A stretch of DNA of 64,000 bases from Prorocentrum cordatum (lineage: Eukaryota; Sar; Dinophyceae; Prorocentrales; Prorocentraceae). Positions within the stretch are counted from its first letter, which is position 1. Each line of letters opens with the position of its first letter. The stretch covers positions 893,501 to 957,500 of the forward strand of contig CAUYUJ010014172.1 in the NCBI GenBank assembly GCA_963575745.1. The letters run 5' to 3'. The notes under the pieces were generated by a model. The model was not told the DNA's origin. It saw only the letters and a list, made by a program, of their open reading frames with translations, and did no database searches. A program made the translations under genes and the position numbers. Positions 30,100 through 40,620 of this stretch are shown one piece after another.

Positions 30100-30936
30100 T
30101 CAGCAGTCTGGCCCTTTCAGGGCCGCACGCAAACGTCTGTCGAAAGCCTCGGCCCTGGACGAGGCCCACGCATTGTAATAAGCTGACGCTAAGGCTTTGC
30201 AGAGCTTGAGGGGGTTGGGCTCGGCGATCTGGGAAAGGAGGACCCCCTTCTCGTTCTTCCCCTGGGTGGTGGAGCGAGGAAGTCCCGAGCGTTTGCACAC
30301 GCCCCGCTTGGTGCCAAGACAAAGAGCACTGGCCAACTCAGCAAGATTCACGCGGGCATTCAAGAAAGCGGTCGACTTGCGAAAGGGCCCGCCCCACATG
30401 CAGAAGTCTGCCACTGCGGCGCCGATGCGTTTAGACCTCTGCAGTCTGAGCATGGCGAGGCATATCCAAATACGAGACCGCGCTGGATTCTTCAGGGAGG
30501 CCAGGAGACTGAGGACCATAGCACCCCGTACCACGGCCCATGAGAAGAACATCGAAGTGTTGCCCACGCGAACTTTATCAGCGTCAACTGGGCCCAAGTC
30601 TTCTAAACCCATCGGATGAGTATCATAACGCAAAGGTGGCGGACTCGGGCGCGCATCTCGCGCCCTGGAGAAAGAAGAGCACGGAGTCCCCAGGTGCACG
30701 CCGATCACGCATCCTGATCTGATCCCGCCTCGAACGCGGCCCCAGTTCCTGACCACCCGCAGGACGCACTCTGGCCCGAGCTCGATGCCCCGCAGGAGGA
30801 CGTTCACGCCCTCGCTCGAGACCGCTCGGCCGAGCCGCCCGGAACCCGGGAACGCCTGGAGGAAGAAGCGGACCTGGGGCCGTGCGCTGCATGACAGGGC
30901 TGGCCGCGGACGATGGGGCTCAGCGAGCGCTCGCAA
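30100..30936 (-). CDS. Methyltransferase-like ORF of DIRS-type element
   Basis: GVHLGTPCSSFSRARD (about 30,690) resembles the PCxxFS loop of cytosine-C5 methyltransferases. SLKNPARSRIW (about 30,490) recalls the ENP motif of such enzymes. RYDTHPMGLEDL, VDADKVRVGN and QIAEPNPLKLC complete a pattern I associate with dinoflagellate DIRS-type elements. DIRS elements commonly encode a methyltransferase near the recombinase. Here the ORF ends just inside B1. It is in another frame from the recombinase ORF and overlaps its end. A real methylase role is inferred only. Confidence 0.6.
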   Translation of the reverse strand: MRALAEPHRPRPALSCSARPQVRFFLQAFPGSGRLGRAVSSEGVNVLLRGIELGPECVLRVVRNWGRVRGGIRSGCVIGVHLGTPCSSFSRARDARPSPPPLRYDTHPMGLEDLGPVDADKVRVGNTSMFFSWAVVRGAMVLSLLASLKNPARSRIWICLAMLRLQRSKRIGAAVADFCMWGGPFRKSTAFLNARVNLAELASALCLGTKRGVCKRSGLPRSTTQGKNEKGVLLSQIAEPNPLKLCKALASAYYNAWASSRAEAFDRRLRAALKGPDC

Positions 30937-31663
30937 AGCAGCGCGTGAGCGCGGAGGTCGTCTGGGAGCCCGTGAAGGATCTGGCCGATCCGACCCCCAT
31001 CTCGTGCCGCCTGACCGAAACCCGCGATCGCCAGCGCCCTCGGAGTCTCACCCCCTCTAGGGCCCTCGAGCCCGACGCGTGGTCGTGCGAGGCGCCGCCA
31101 TGTCTGAGCTGGCACAGGTGGGCGTCTCCCAAGTGCGCGTCCAGCTCGAAGCGCCGCGCGACCCCCCCCCCCCGCGGCGCCCGCGCGAGCTCCTCGGGCG
31201 CCAGGCCGAAGAGCGCCGCGCTGGAGCCGCGACCTCGCGCCAGCGCCTGCAGGGCGGGGCCGCGGGGGACATGACGGCTGAGGTCCAATCTCAGCGAGTT
31301 GTCGAACTCGCCGGTCTCGGATGGCTGCCCCCCCTCCGAGGCGCGCAGTGTGATCGCCCAGCTGGGCGCGCCTGCAGCGCCGGGCACCCGCGGCGCCAGG
31401 TCCGCCACTCGAATCGCGAATGCCTCTCCCGGCCGAAGGTGCAGCTCGAAGATCACCAGGGCCGCGAGGGCGTGGGCCAGCAGCCCGCCCCTCACCATCT
31501 CGCTGGCGATCAGCGCCACTACCTGCAACGGAAGCGGCGGTCTCGACTGCGGCGGGTCGAGGCGCCCGAAGCCCTGGAGGGCCCCGCGGCTGCGCGGCAT
31601 CAGCGCCCCCGCCGCCTTGAGGCCCGCGGAGAAGGTCGCGGCCGCGAACCCCCGCTGCGCCAT
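30804..31663 (-). pseudogene. Tyrosine recombinase of DIRS-type element, catalytic Tyr lost
   Basis: A tyrosine recombinase would integrate the circular cDNA. ALVIFELHLRPGEAFAIRVA carries the first catalytic Arg (LRPxE). TGEFDNSLRLDL follows. LCQLRHGGASHD is the H/K-x-x-R-H box, with Cys where the first His is usual. RGRWRSRVSVRRHEM is the box before the nucleophile, where the family pattern expects RRYEK. The Tyr position reads His (CAC). A one-base shift right after it moves the rest (GQILHGLPDDLRAHALLC) into the frame of 30804-31115. Loss of the nucleophile makes this copy inactive. Confidence 0.72.
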
Positions 31664-31670
31664 GCCGAGG

Positions 31671-33166
31671 TTATCTCAGTCCAAGTACATGACCTCGAAC
31701 CAGCTGGCGAGCAGCGCGCCCGCCTCGGCCTCTACCGTCGGGGCGGGCCGTTGCAGCCACGCCTAGAACTCCTGGAACAGCGACGGGTACCTGTCGCGGG
31801 CGCGGGGCCGAACCGACGCCGTCTCCACGGCGGCGAGGCCGCCCGCCGCCGCAGCACTGGCGCGGCGCCGCGAGGCCACCTGGGCCTCCTGCTCCACCGC
31901 CCCGCGCGAGCCTCGGCGTCGGGCGCGCTCGGCCCGTGGGGGGGCCTGGCCTGGCTCGCCTCCCGCCAGGGTCGCCGCCGCCGCTGGCCGCAGCGGAGGC
32001 GCGGATGCCCCGGTCGCCCTGGTCAGCGCAGACGAAGAGAAGCTCGCCGCCAAGGACTCCCGAGCCGCCGCGCGCCGCTCCAGCTGGCCCCCCGAGGGGG
32101 CCGGGAGCAGCCCCCCCGCATGAGCGACCTTCGGGCGCGGGGCCCGAGCTCGGGCGAGCACGCTTCGCGAATTCGAGCGGGCCAGGCGGCGCTGGAGCCC
32201 AATGGCCGCGCGACGGGGGGTCTGCAACGTTCCGCTCAAAAGGGCGGCCGCCGATTGCGCAAGGATGACACCTTGGCAAGCGAGAGCGCAGCAATCGACT
32301 GCGCCACAATCATCATGCTCCTGCTGTCACTCCGAAACCTGGCGACAGCCCCCGCGGTCGACTGCGAGCCCCTGGGCCCAGAACCAGCGCGCGTTCCCCC
32401 AAGTTGTTCGAGCACGAATCAGATGTCGGAAACCGTAGAGCGTAGCCCGGGCCTCGCACACCGCGATGCCCCCCCCCTTGCGCCTCCGCGGGAAGCGTCC
32501 GACGACCCGCCGGTCGAGCTCGATCATGCCCCTCGGAACCTCTGGGAATTCGACAACCGGCTTGAAGCGCCCGAACCCGCGCGCATCCCCGGGGCTCTAC
32601 AAGACACCTGATCCAGCTTCCAGGGGCAGAGGGCCCACAAGCGCGGGCGCGGCCCCGGGGTCATCGTGAGCGGCGGCGATCCAAGGAGCCGCCTCGCGCG
32701 CCTCCTCCGAAAGGGCAGCCGCCGCCTCAGCTTTCCGAGCGAAGTTCAGCGCATGGCGACGAGGACCAAGGCCCGCAGCGGCCCTGCCCCATCTCCACCG
32801 CTCTGAGGTCCCGCCGACACTGCGGGCCAGAGGGGCCCCACAGCGAGCGGCTAACGCCCCCGGCCCCCACTCGCCGGCGTCGACGGCCATGACGGACTCG
32901 CTCCACCCAGCCCGAAGATCGCGCCTAAGAAGAGGAGCAAGGCCAACAACCGGACCTCCAGGGCGCAACGCTTCCGGACGAATGCATAACAAGACCAGAA
33001 GAGCGACGGCCCCTCCCGGCGCGCCAGGGAGAAGACGACAAGATGGCCCAGCAGGCGCCCCACGAAGGACCGCCCCGATGGCGAGTCGAGCCCTCCAGAG
33101 GCGAGTCGGGGTGGCAGCCGCGCCACCCCCGGGCCCGTCGATCTGCCACCGTAACACCTGAGCCAC
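31671..33166 (-). pseudogene. RNase H region of DIRS-type element
   Basis: LRAGWSESVMAVDAGEWGPG (about 32,890) has the Asp and spacing of the DIRS RNase H start (xxDASxxG). SERWRWGR follows. In another frame FERNVADPPSRG (about 32,210) matches the NxADxPSR end of that domain. The pieces lie in different frames, so at least one frameshift separates them. It follows RT and precedes the recombinase, as in DIRS-type elements. The rest of this stretch is Ala/Gly/Arg-rich linker. Confidence 0.55.
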
Positions 33167-33790
33167 TTTGTCCTCCCCTGAGCACTCCTCTTCGCGAACG
33201 ACCAGGCCTCAATCCTCGAGAGCACGGACGGCGTCGGCAACAAGAGCGCGGACGGCAGCGGCGTCGGTCGAGACGGCGATGAAGTTGCCCGCGTACTGGG
33301 AGCGGCACGCGCGGGCCAGGTCCGGCCCGGCTTGCTTATCGGGGAAGCTCCAGCACCCTCATCGATGCGCTCATGAACTGTCTGGCGCATCCGCAGGGCC
33401 CAACTCCATCCCATAGGTATCGCCGCCAGTCGGGGGCACACCATCGCTGTCGGAGGCACAGGTCTTCCGTCGGCTCCCCCGCGCCCCGCGGCCCCCGCCC
33501 GCGCGGCCCTAAAAGCGAAATAGGGTGTGAAGGGGGGGAAGCAGCTGCATGCGATAATGAGCGCCTGAAATATCGCCCCCCCCGACGCAGAGACCCCCCC
33601 CGCCCCCCGAGCCGCTGCCAAGCCAGGCCTTCGCTGGTGAGAAGGGGACAGGGGCAGGGCCCTGAAAATGACAAGTTCTACTGCGACAGTCTACAACGAG
33701 CCGAAGCTTCCCGGATTTCTCGCGCACAGAGAAAGCCCCAACCCTTCCCCTACAAGAGAAACTGAAAAAGAGCACGCCACGACTGCGCAA
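32851..33790 (-). pseudogene. Reverse transcriptase of DIRS-type element
   Basis: Two overlapping frames hold RT motifs: GKLRLVVDCRSRTCHF (about 33,690; fingers), GDISGAHYRMQLLP (about 33,545; position of the palm Asp motif A), then VCPRLAAIPMGWSWALRMRQ (about 33,430; motif B-like segment of this lineage). VGRLLGHLVVFSLARREG (about 33,035) marks the connection to RNase H. A YxDD-type motif was not found in an open frame between them (about 33,200-33,330). RT is split by at least one frameshift. Confidence 0.62.
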
Positions 33791-34545
33791 GGCACGAACA
33801 AATCCCTCGAAGGCCGCGACACGTCACAGCTTCGGACCACTATATGGCACCACCACCTAGGCACACTTCACCCGATGCTCGGCCTCGCCAGACGGTAGCA
33901 GTCGGCAATGGGCGAAGCCCCCAATCACGCCCGGCCCGCCCTTGCCCCAAAGAATCTCCAGCGGCGCCGGGGCCGGCGTGCCAGAGGGCAACGAGACACG
34001 GGTGAGATCATGGGAACCGAGTGCAGCAGAGTCAACATGAAACCAGCTCGCCACGCGAAGCTTCGCCAGGGCTCCCGCGGGAGTCACCTCTGGCGGAGGC
34101 GGACCTGGAGCAACGACCGATCATCGAAACCGTTCCAGACAGCGTCGCTGGCCGAGGGAGACGAAAACTGCACGATTGGCGTCAGCTCCCATAGCTCGCT
34201 GACCCTGGTGAAGGTAGAGAGAGTTCAGAGCCCAGGCCGCGCGATCGCAATGTAGCTCGAAACCTCTCGCTTCCCAAGCCTCTGCCGAACGCCGCGGGGG
34301 GGCCCCCCCAGCGCGCCTCGGACCCTCTCGACCGCGGGGCTCGGCAAGGGCAAGACGTCGCGAGGCACCAGACGGAAAGGCTCGCCCCGCCATTGAAAGC
34401 GTCGCAGGCGCTGGCGGGGGCCCGGACCCGCACGATGAGGAGAAGAAAGATGGAGGGAACAAGAAGAGGCAAAGAGTGAAAGAAGCCAGTGCCGCCCCCT
34501 CAAAGCAGTACTGGCCGGCCTCGATCAAGCGCAGGCTGCTCGCTA
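33791..34545 (-). other. Linker between ORF1 and RT in the DIRS-type element
   Basis: Decayed coding sequence. Minus fragments such as EAWEARGFELHCDRAAWALN (about 34,270) are protein-like but unassigned. No RNA gene or repeat seen. Confidence 0.35.
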
Positions 34546-35169
34546 TCAGCCCTTGTCCTTCTTGCGGGCAGCCTCGCGCTCCTCGCGGCCCTTGCGCAGA
34601 GCCTTGTTGAGCTGCGCCTCCCGCTCCACGCCAGCGCGAAACACATCGAGCAATTCTGGACATATCATGAGGGGGCCCGAACCGCGGCTGAGCCCCGCAA
34701 ACGCCTGCTGCCCCTCGAGGCTGAGTCGGCCTCTGTAGCCCTTGGACTCCGCTTCCTTCGTACGCTCGAAGTGTGCGAACTCGATCGTCTGCATGCGTCG
34801 CGGCAGCATCTCGATCGACACCAAGTTAGTTCCGTCGAGCTGGTCGACCAGGAGCGCCGCCTTCACAGCCCCAGCAAGGAGAAGATGCTCGGCAACGCCC
34901 CGCGCGTTCGGCTCCAGCCGACAGACGGACCTGAAACGATCATCATAGGCGCCCAGGCTGCCACCCTCAGCGTTAATTTGCTCGATGCACCACGCCGCCG
35001 CGCGGACACTGTCACCGGGGAGACCCCCAATCCTTGCCGAAGTCCTCCTTCGCGACCGCGGCGGACATATCACCCTGGGTCCGCTCCCGGCGGCCGAGCC
35101 TGTTCCGCCGCACTGGGAAGATCCGCGCGCCGGCCGCAACGATCCCGTCGAAGAACCCCTCCTCGTCAT
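34546..35169 (-). pseudogene. ORF1 C-terminal half of DIRS-type element
   Basis: Protein-like frame: AAWCIEQINAEGGSLGAYDD, then GVAEHLLLAGAVKAALLVDQ, then NLVSIEMLPRRMQTIEFAHF and KALRKGREEREAARKKDKG. The series EHLLL...YDQL..NLAS.E...RR.Q is a recurring block in dinoflagellate proteins of this element class. Function unknown, and a Gag-like role is inferred from position before RT. It continues the 35012-36412 ORF after a one-step frame change near 35,050-35,150. Confidence 0.55.
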
Positions 35170-36290
35170 CGGGCCTGAGGAAGGTCACGAACAGCCCCGA
35201 GTCATCAGGGAGGAGGTGGATGTCCTTCGGCCCGACCGCGGCGGGCCCGGCCACGTGCTGCACCACGTCGCCCAGCCTGAACCCGCAGTAGCTCTCCGCG
35301 GCCACCCAGCGAGCGACCCTTCCGTCAGCCCCTGCGGCGGCCCCAACTCCTTGGAACGGTCCGACGGGCGAGGGCACGCGCGCGGGGGGCCCAGCAGGCG
35401 GCCGAGCGCCGGCCGCCACAGGCACCATGGCCGCGCCCGCGGCCGAGGAAGGCGCGGCGGTTCCCGCCGCCCCCGCCAGCAACGCGGGCGCCGCGGCCGG
35501 CAGCAGGCACTGGGCGGCCACCGCCGGCGCCGCAACGCCCTGGGTCGCCGCCAGCGCCGCCGCCTCGGCAGCTGCCTCCGCCACCGCCGCCGCCGTTAAG
35601 GCCGCCACCTGCGCCGCCGTCGGCTCCGCCCTGAACCTGTACACGTCGCCTGGCGGGATGCCGTCCAGCAGCACCTGGAAACCAGCACCCCAACGCACGG
35701 CAGTCACGTCGGGGGACCCGGCGCCGTAATCCTCCGCATAGACGTGGCGGTCCGGTGTGGCTATCACGTGGAGCCTACCACCCGACAACTCCACCACGCC
35801 CAACACCAGTGTGCCACTCCTGCCGGGGGCCGGCCCCGATGTACAGCACAAACGCCCACGTCGCCATCGGTCACCCCGAGCTTCAGCGGCGACGTCTCGG
35901 TGACCGCGGGCCTCGCACGCCGTGCACACCGCCGCGCAGCCTGCAGGCCCCCGAGCACCAGCGCCGCGCCTGACGCTCCCACGGCCGCCCCGAGGACGAA
36001 CCACAGGAAGCCCCAGCTGCCGCCGCCGCAGCTTGCCGCCGCCTCTGCGGCCGAGCACGCCGGGCACCCCGGCGCCTCGAAGGCCCCCCCCAGGGCCGGG
36101 CAGGCCAGAGCGGGGCACGCTGGGCAGGCTGGGCAGTTCGTGCCAAGGCAGGCGGGGGCCTGGCACGCTCCTCACGGCTGGCAGGCCAGCCCAAGGCAGG
36201 GCGGGCAGGGCGGCGCCGCTGGGCACCACACCAGGTAACTGATCACCCCCTGCGCCGCGGACTAGCTTCCCCGCTACAGAGCCCATTCGA
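35012..36290 (-). CDS. ORF1 N-terminal half of DIRS-type element
   Basis: The frame opens inside A1, but the first ATG giving MGSVAGKLVRG is near 36,288. After a Gly/Pro/Leu-rich stretch comes GTLVLGVVELSGGRLHVIAT, PDRHVYAEDYGAGSPDVTAV, GDVYRFRAEPTAAQVAAL and a long Ala-rich helix. The TPDxxVYAE...YRFR block is one I associate with dinoflagellate retroelement ORF1. A C-terminal block (FRLGDVVQHVAGPAAVGPKD, then DDSGLFVTFLRPDDEEGFFD) is well formed. High GC3 (mostly G/C third positions) contrasts with element A. No known enzyme motif. Confidence 0.6.
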
Positions 36291-36322
36291 ACATGGAGAG
36301 CCCCCGCGAGGGCGCGCGCCTT

Positions 36323-36434
36323 TGAAGCTAGAGCCGAGACGGGACGGACAGCGGATGTGAGATCCCCTTCGGTGCAACTCGTATCCCTGCGGCAGGCCCA
36401 AGACGCTCTCAAATATTGTCGTACAAGTACATTA

Positions 36435-36438
<4 letters not shown>
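36323..36438 (-). repeat. A1 terminal repeat of DIRS-type element
   Basis: 116-bp direct copy of A2 (29832-29947). About 12 mismatches, most of them C-to-T or G-to-A relative to A2 and clustered in the last 30 bp. The outer edge ends ...ACATTACATC and passes straight into (ATC)n. Confidence 0.88.
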
Positions 36439-36521
<83 letters not shown>

Positions 36522-36706
36522 CATCATCATCATCATCCTCCTCATCATCATCATCATCATCATCATCACCACCACCACCATCATCAGCAGCAGCATCATC
36601 ATCATCATCATTATCATCATCAGCATCATCATCATGACCATCAGCATCAGCATCAGCATCAGCATCAGCATCGGCATCAGCATCAGCATCAGCATCACAT
36701 CAGCAA

Positions 36707-36741
<35 letters not shown>

Positions 36742-36806
36742 ATCATCATCATCATCATCATCATCATCACCATCACCATCACCATCAGCATCAGCATCAG
36801 CATCAG

Positions 36807-36865
<59 letters not shown>
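36435..36865 (+). repeat. (ATC)n microsatellite, about 430 bp
   Basis: ATC array with (CAGCAT)n and (CACCAT)n patches. Flanks A1 and is the probable right half of the insertion target. Confidence 0.95.
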
Positions 36866-36866
<1 letters not shown>

Positions 36867-38778
36867 TCTTCTCATCTTTTTCCTTGCAGTTTTAAGCTGT
36901 TGGGCTGTGCGTCGATCCGTCGCAGCCACCCCCCTCTCCAGGGTCCGTCGACCCTGAAGGGATGATCAAACTAGTTTGTCTGGTAACCCGTGGTCGGACA
37001 GCGCCTGTTTCTATGGGAAGAGAAACAGCAGACTGCAAATGTAAGGGAACCAACACATTAGATAAAAGAGGAGGAGAGAGGACAGCGAGATACCTCATGT
37101 CTTCGGTACATGCGAATACTGGTGGAGGAAGCGGGGTTGCGTTTGGTTGAAGTGCGGCCTTACAGCTTTCAGGTGATCCAGCTGCAGTAGGACCGAAGGC
37201 GTTGGCTGTGGTGCGGCAGCGGCCACGCTCGCCGAGAGGGATGGCACAAGGGCTTCTCCCCAGCCCGTATGAAACCCCGCACCCTTACCCGAGGGACCAC
37301 GGCATACGGTGGAGGTTCCCACTGGGCACGGGGAAGTTTGTGCCATTCTGTGGCGGTGGCCGCAGGTGGATTAGGTGTTCCCCCACGCGGATAAATCCCT
37401 TCTGCCCACCCAGGTCAATAGGTGGAGCGGCAGGGCGAAAAGTTGCGGCTGCGGGCGGATATCGAGGCTGAAAGGAGAAACCGAGGAATAGAGCGAGGCC
37501 AGTTGACAGAGACAGCGAGGTGAGGATAGCGGCGTAGTGGGGCGGCTGAACCATTCAATGCAGCAGCGCTGAATTAATGGCGGCATGGCGAGTGAACGGG
37601 CATAGCTGACGCGATGAATTGAGACAGGAGGGCCAATCTACGGGCTCCATCTACGGGCGCCGGCTGGTTGCACGTCCCACACGCCATCCCCACCCGAGCT
37701 GGCGCCCGCCCCCCCCCCCGTGCAGCTACAGAGGCTGGCCGAGGAGAAAAGGTGCGTGCCAGTGGGCGCATCACTGGTTAAAGGTTGCGAACGGGCGAGG
37801 GTAGGCGAGCGCGGGCGGCTGGGCGGCCACGCGCGCCAAGGTAGCATGGCGCAAGGGCCTGTCCCACCTCCCACAAGGAAAACAAGCGATGCGACCCTCA
37901 GTTCGAAAACCTCGCACCCTCACCCGCCGAGGCAGGGGAAGGGCATCAAGGGTTTCCCACAGGGTGGTAGGAGGTGTACGCAACCAGTGACGGCGGCCGC
38001 GCACGGTCAACCTCAGACCCCCCCCCCCGAGACATCTTGCACAACCTCCCTCGCACGCGGAGGGCTGCTTGCGCGCGGCGGCGGGGGAGAGGAGCACAGC
38101 GAAACGGCGGAAGAGACTGTGTGGATTGCGGCGCGAGCGGTCAGCCTGCGCGGTAGGTCTGCTCGGCCGTCGGCTTGGTCGGCTGAAAGTGGCTGCGTGC
38201 CCCCGCCGCCTTAGCCCTTGCCAGGACGGCCGTCGGCGCGCCCCTTTCGTCGCCCCCCCCCTAATCAACCCCGCCCAATCCCGCCACCACAAGAGTAGGG
38301 AGGGAAAGGTTAGAGGGGTGAGCGGCGGGGGAAGCGGCCAAAGGCAGGTAGGACTAGGAGGGAGCGAAGGTCATGTAAAAGTCCCCCAAAGCACCGGTGG
38401 AAACTTGGCTGTTCGCGCTGTCATATCCGAGGCCCCAGCTCGCACTTGGCGACTAAGGAGAAGCATGTTCCACCCACGATGTGGCTCGCGACTCGCATTG
38501 CGTCGGGTGGGTAGCATTCGCGGGTCTAAATACCAAGGCTGATTTGGGAGCCCTGTCTGACCGCGGGCGCACTGCATGGCATAGCCGTCTGTGGGTGTAT
38601 CCGCCATAGGTGCATGTGGCGCGTCGGATGAGTGTGGGTGCGAAAGCTACTGATGTGTACCCACTGTCTTCGCGCCTCCTGGGTGTGCCGCTGTCGCCGT
38701 GTGCTGGTGCTGCCGATTGGTGCTGCCGCGCTGTTGGTGGAAGTGGTCGCGTAGTGCGTGCCGCAGGAGACGAATCCA

Positions 38779-38809
<31 letters not shown>

Positions 38810-38900
38810 TCGGAACGGTGAGTGCGGCGACTTGGGTAAAGAGCGGCGCAGAGGTCGGGAGTCGCTGATGGGACAGCTGGCGGCGCGTTGCGCTGCCTGA
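36866..38900. other. No gene supported in about 2 kb; one (CTG)n tract
   Basis: Begins with a pyrimidine-rich stretch ending in CTTTTTCCTTGCAG (about 36,875-36,890), which resembles a splice acceptor without a coding exon beside it. Overlapping frames on both strands (37,000-38,600) show no motif. Confidence 0.35.
38779..38806 (+). repeat. (CTG)n trinucleotide repeat
   Basis: About nine CTG units, read as poly-Gln on the minus strand in an unassigned frame. Confidence 0.9.
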
Positions 38901-39106
38901 GCAAGAATGAATGGGATTTCCGGTCGCTGGTAGCAGAACGGGCGCAGGATATGATTGACGCGTTGACGGGCCTCTACGCGGCACGTCCTGTCTCGGCACG
39001 AGGGCGGCGTTCGCCTCTTGGCCGTGGGTTGTCGGGAGAAGAGAGGTAGGTGGCGGGCTCCCACTGAGGGTAGAGCCACGAAGGGTGGGCGTTGCGTTGT
39101 GGTCGA

Positions 39107-40620
39107 TCACGCTGTCGGCATGGCCGCGGCGGGGTTGTCCGCTGCGGACGCGGTTCCCGTGGGTTTGGGTTCGGCACGGTTGCTGGCTGCGTCGGCCGCC
39201 GGGTCAGCGCCCATACCCATGTGGCCCATGTTGACGTAGCCCGGGTAGTTATCATCTTCGTCCTGGTCCTTGATGGCGTTCGCGTCCGAGCGCAGTACTG
39301 GGTATCTAGTGTCGAATAAGTGGACCTCGCTGCCAGGCGCGTCTTGGTCGGCGATCGCGACTTTCGTCGTCGGTGGTCGCGGCGGGGCGCGACTCCCAGC
39401 GGGGGCGTCGGGAACGCGCGCTGAACCAGCAGGAGCTTCCGCGCATTCCATGGTTGAAAGGCCCACAGTCGATCGCGGGCGCGAGTCCTTGCGCGAAAAG
39501 GTCGGCGGTCGGCAGAGCGCCTGCAACGCTCCACGTGGCCGGCTGACATGTGCGATCCTGCTGGCGGCGGCTGCCGTGATTCTGCGGGAAAGCACCGCGG
39601 CCCAGTTGGCCAGGCGCTGCGCGCTGTCTGGTAGCTGGTGCCTGGCGCGAGGCCCCGCGGCGGATCGCGGCGACGCCCTCCTGAAAAAAGATGGCGCGGT
39701 GAACGGCGTCGGCGCGCCCGTCGCTTGGTCGGACAAGGCAAGCTTGATGCTTGATGCAACTGCGAGGCTCGTCGCATCCACCGCGCGCTTGGTCGCCTGG
39801 CGCCGCGTGGGCATGCCACTGCGGCCCTCGGCCACTGGGCCCGCCGTGAAGATCACAGCTGGTGGATGACGAGGCGCACTGTCACCGCCTGGATGTTTTC
39901 ACTCTGGAAGGCGCAACGCGGAGGCCGACTGAGCCCCGCTCGAGACGTCGCGGAGGCAGCGCAAGACCTGGTCGTGATCGACGCGGCCGATTCGACGTGA
40001 GTCCGCCCCTTCTGTCCTAGAGCGCCTCTGGGTTGTGAGCGTTTTCGGCGCAGTCCTGGGCGATATTGTGGGCGCGTATCTTGTGGCGCGGCGTGCTCGG
40101 GTCGTAGTGGGCGCTGCTGATGGCGTCGGCGAGCCCGACGATTGCGTCGCGCTGGATGTCGGACATAGATGGTCCAGCCCGCATGCCCCCAGGTGGCTCC
40201 TCGACGCGCGTCGGAGCCCCTTGTAGACGGTGGGCGCGGCTGCGGTGGCCATGGGCCTGACCCTCTCAGGTGGCATTGGCTTGTAGGGCGCGTCGTTGCC
40301 CTCGCGCGTAGGCGGGGCCGTCTTGGGGCTGTCTTACCAGGCACTTGCTGATCAGTCGGCAAGGGGGTGAACTGATTGGTTTTTGGGTCGAGCCTCTTGC
40401 CGTCAGCCAGTTCGGCTGCGATGGCGGGCGCGCCAGCATTGTCGCGGCGCGGCGGCGGCGCGTTGTCGCGCCCCTCCAGCGGCGGGCCCGCGCCGGTCGC
40501 AGGGGGCCCAACCAGCGCGCGGTTGCGAGCCACCAGCCACCTGGTGATCACGGCGCCGTGACGCATGCAAATGGCAGCGATTTGGGTCGGTTGGATGGGC
40601 GTAGTTTTGCGCGTCGTAAG
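39107..40620 (-). pseudogene. Unrecognised coding remnant, C-terminal part
   Basis: Two consecutive minus frames. 39107-39856 ends with a convincing tail (GSEVHLFDTRYPVLRSDANA, then DNYPGYVNMGHMGMGADP) and high GC third positions. 39853-40566 begins near MRHGAVITRWLVARNRALVG and degrades into Arg/Pro-rich sequence. The frame of 40566 is the same as that of the ORF upstream (40621-41307), separated by TAA 40621-40623. No family recognised. It could be a decayed gene or exons of one. Confidence 0.35.

Larger units (their letters stand above)
29655..36438 (-). mobile_element. DIRS/Ngaro-type tyrosine-recombinase retrotransposon with split direct repeats
   Basis: Read on the minus strand the order is A1 (36438-36323), ORF1, RT, RNase H, tyrosine recombinase, a PC-motif methyltransferase-like ORF, then B1 (30069-29948) abutting A2 (29947-29832), and B2 (29764-29655). 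A1-ORFs-B1-A2-B2 split direct repeats are the hallmark of PAT/Ngaro-type elements, which integrate a circular DNA by site-specific recombination without a target duplication. Both outer ends abut (ATC)n, and the A2/B1 junction also reads ATC followed by CCCC. Recombination at an ATC inside a pre-existing microsatellite is therefore inferred. ORFs are frameshifted and the recombinase Tyr is lost, so the copy is dead. Confidence 0.82.

Noticed and set aside
36866-36890. CTTTTTCCTTGCAG as a splice acceptor
   Set aside because: No coding exon or donor partner could be paired with it. A pyrimidine-rich stretch beside an (ATC)n array is easily fortuitous.
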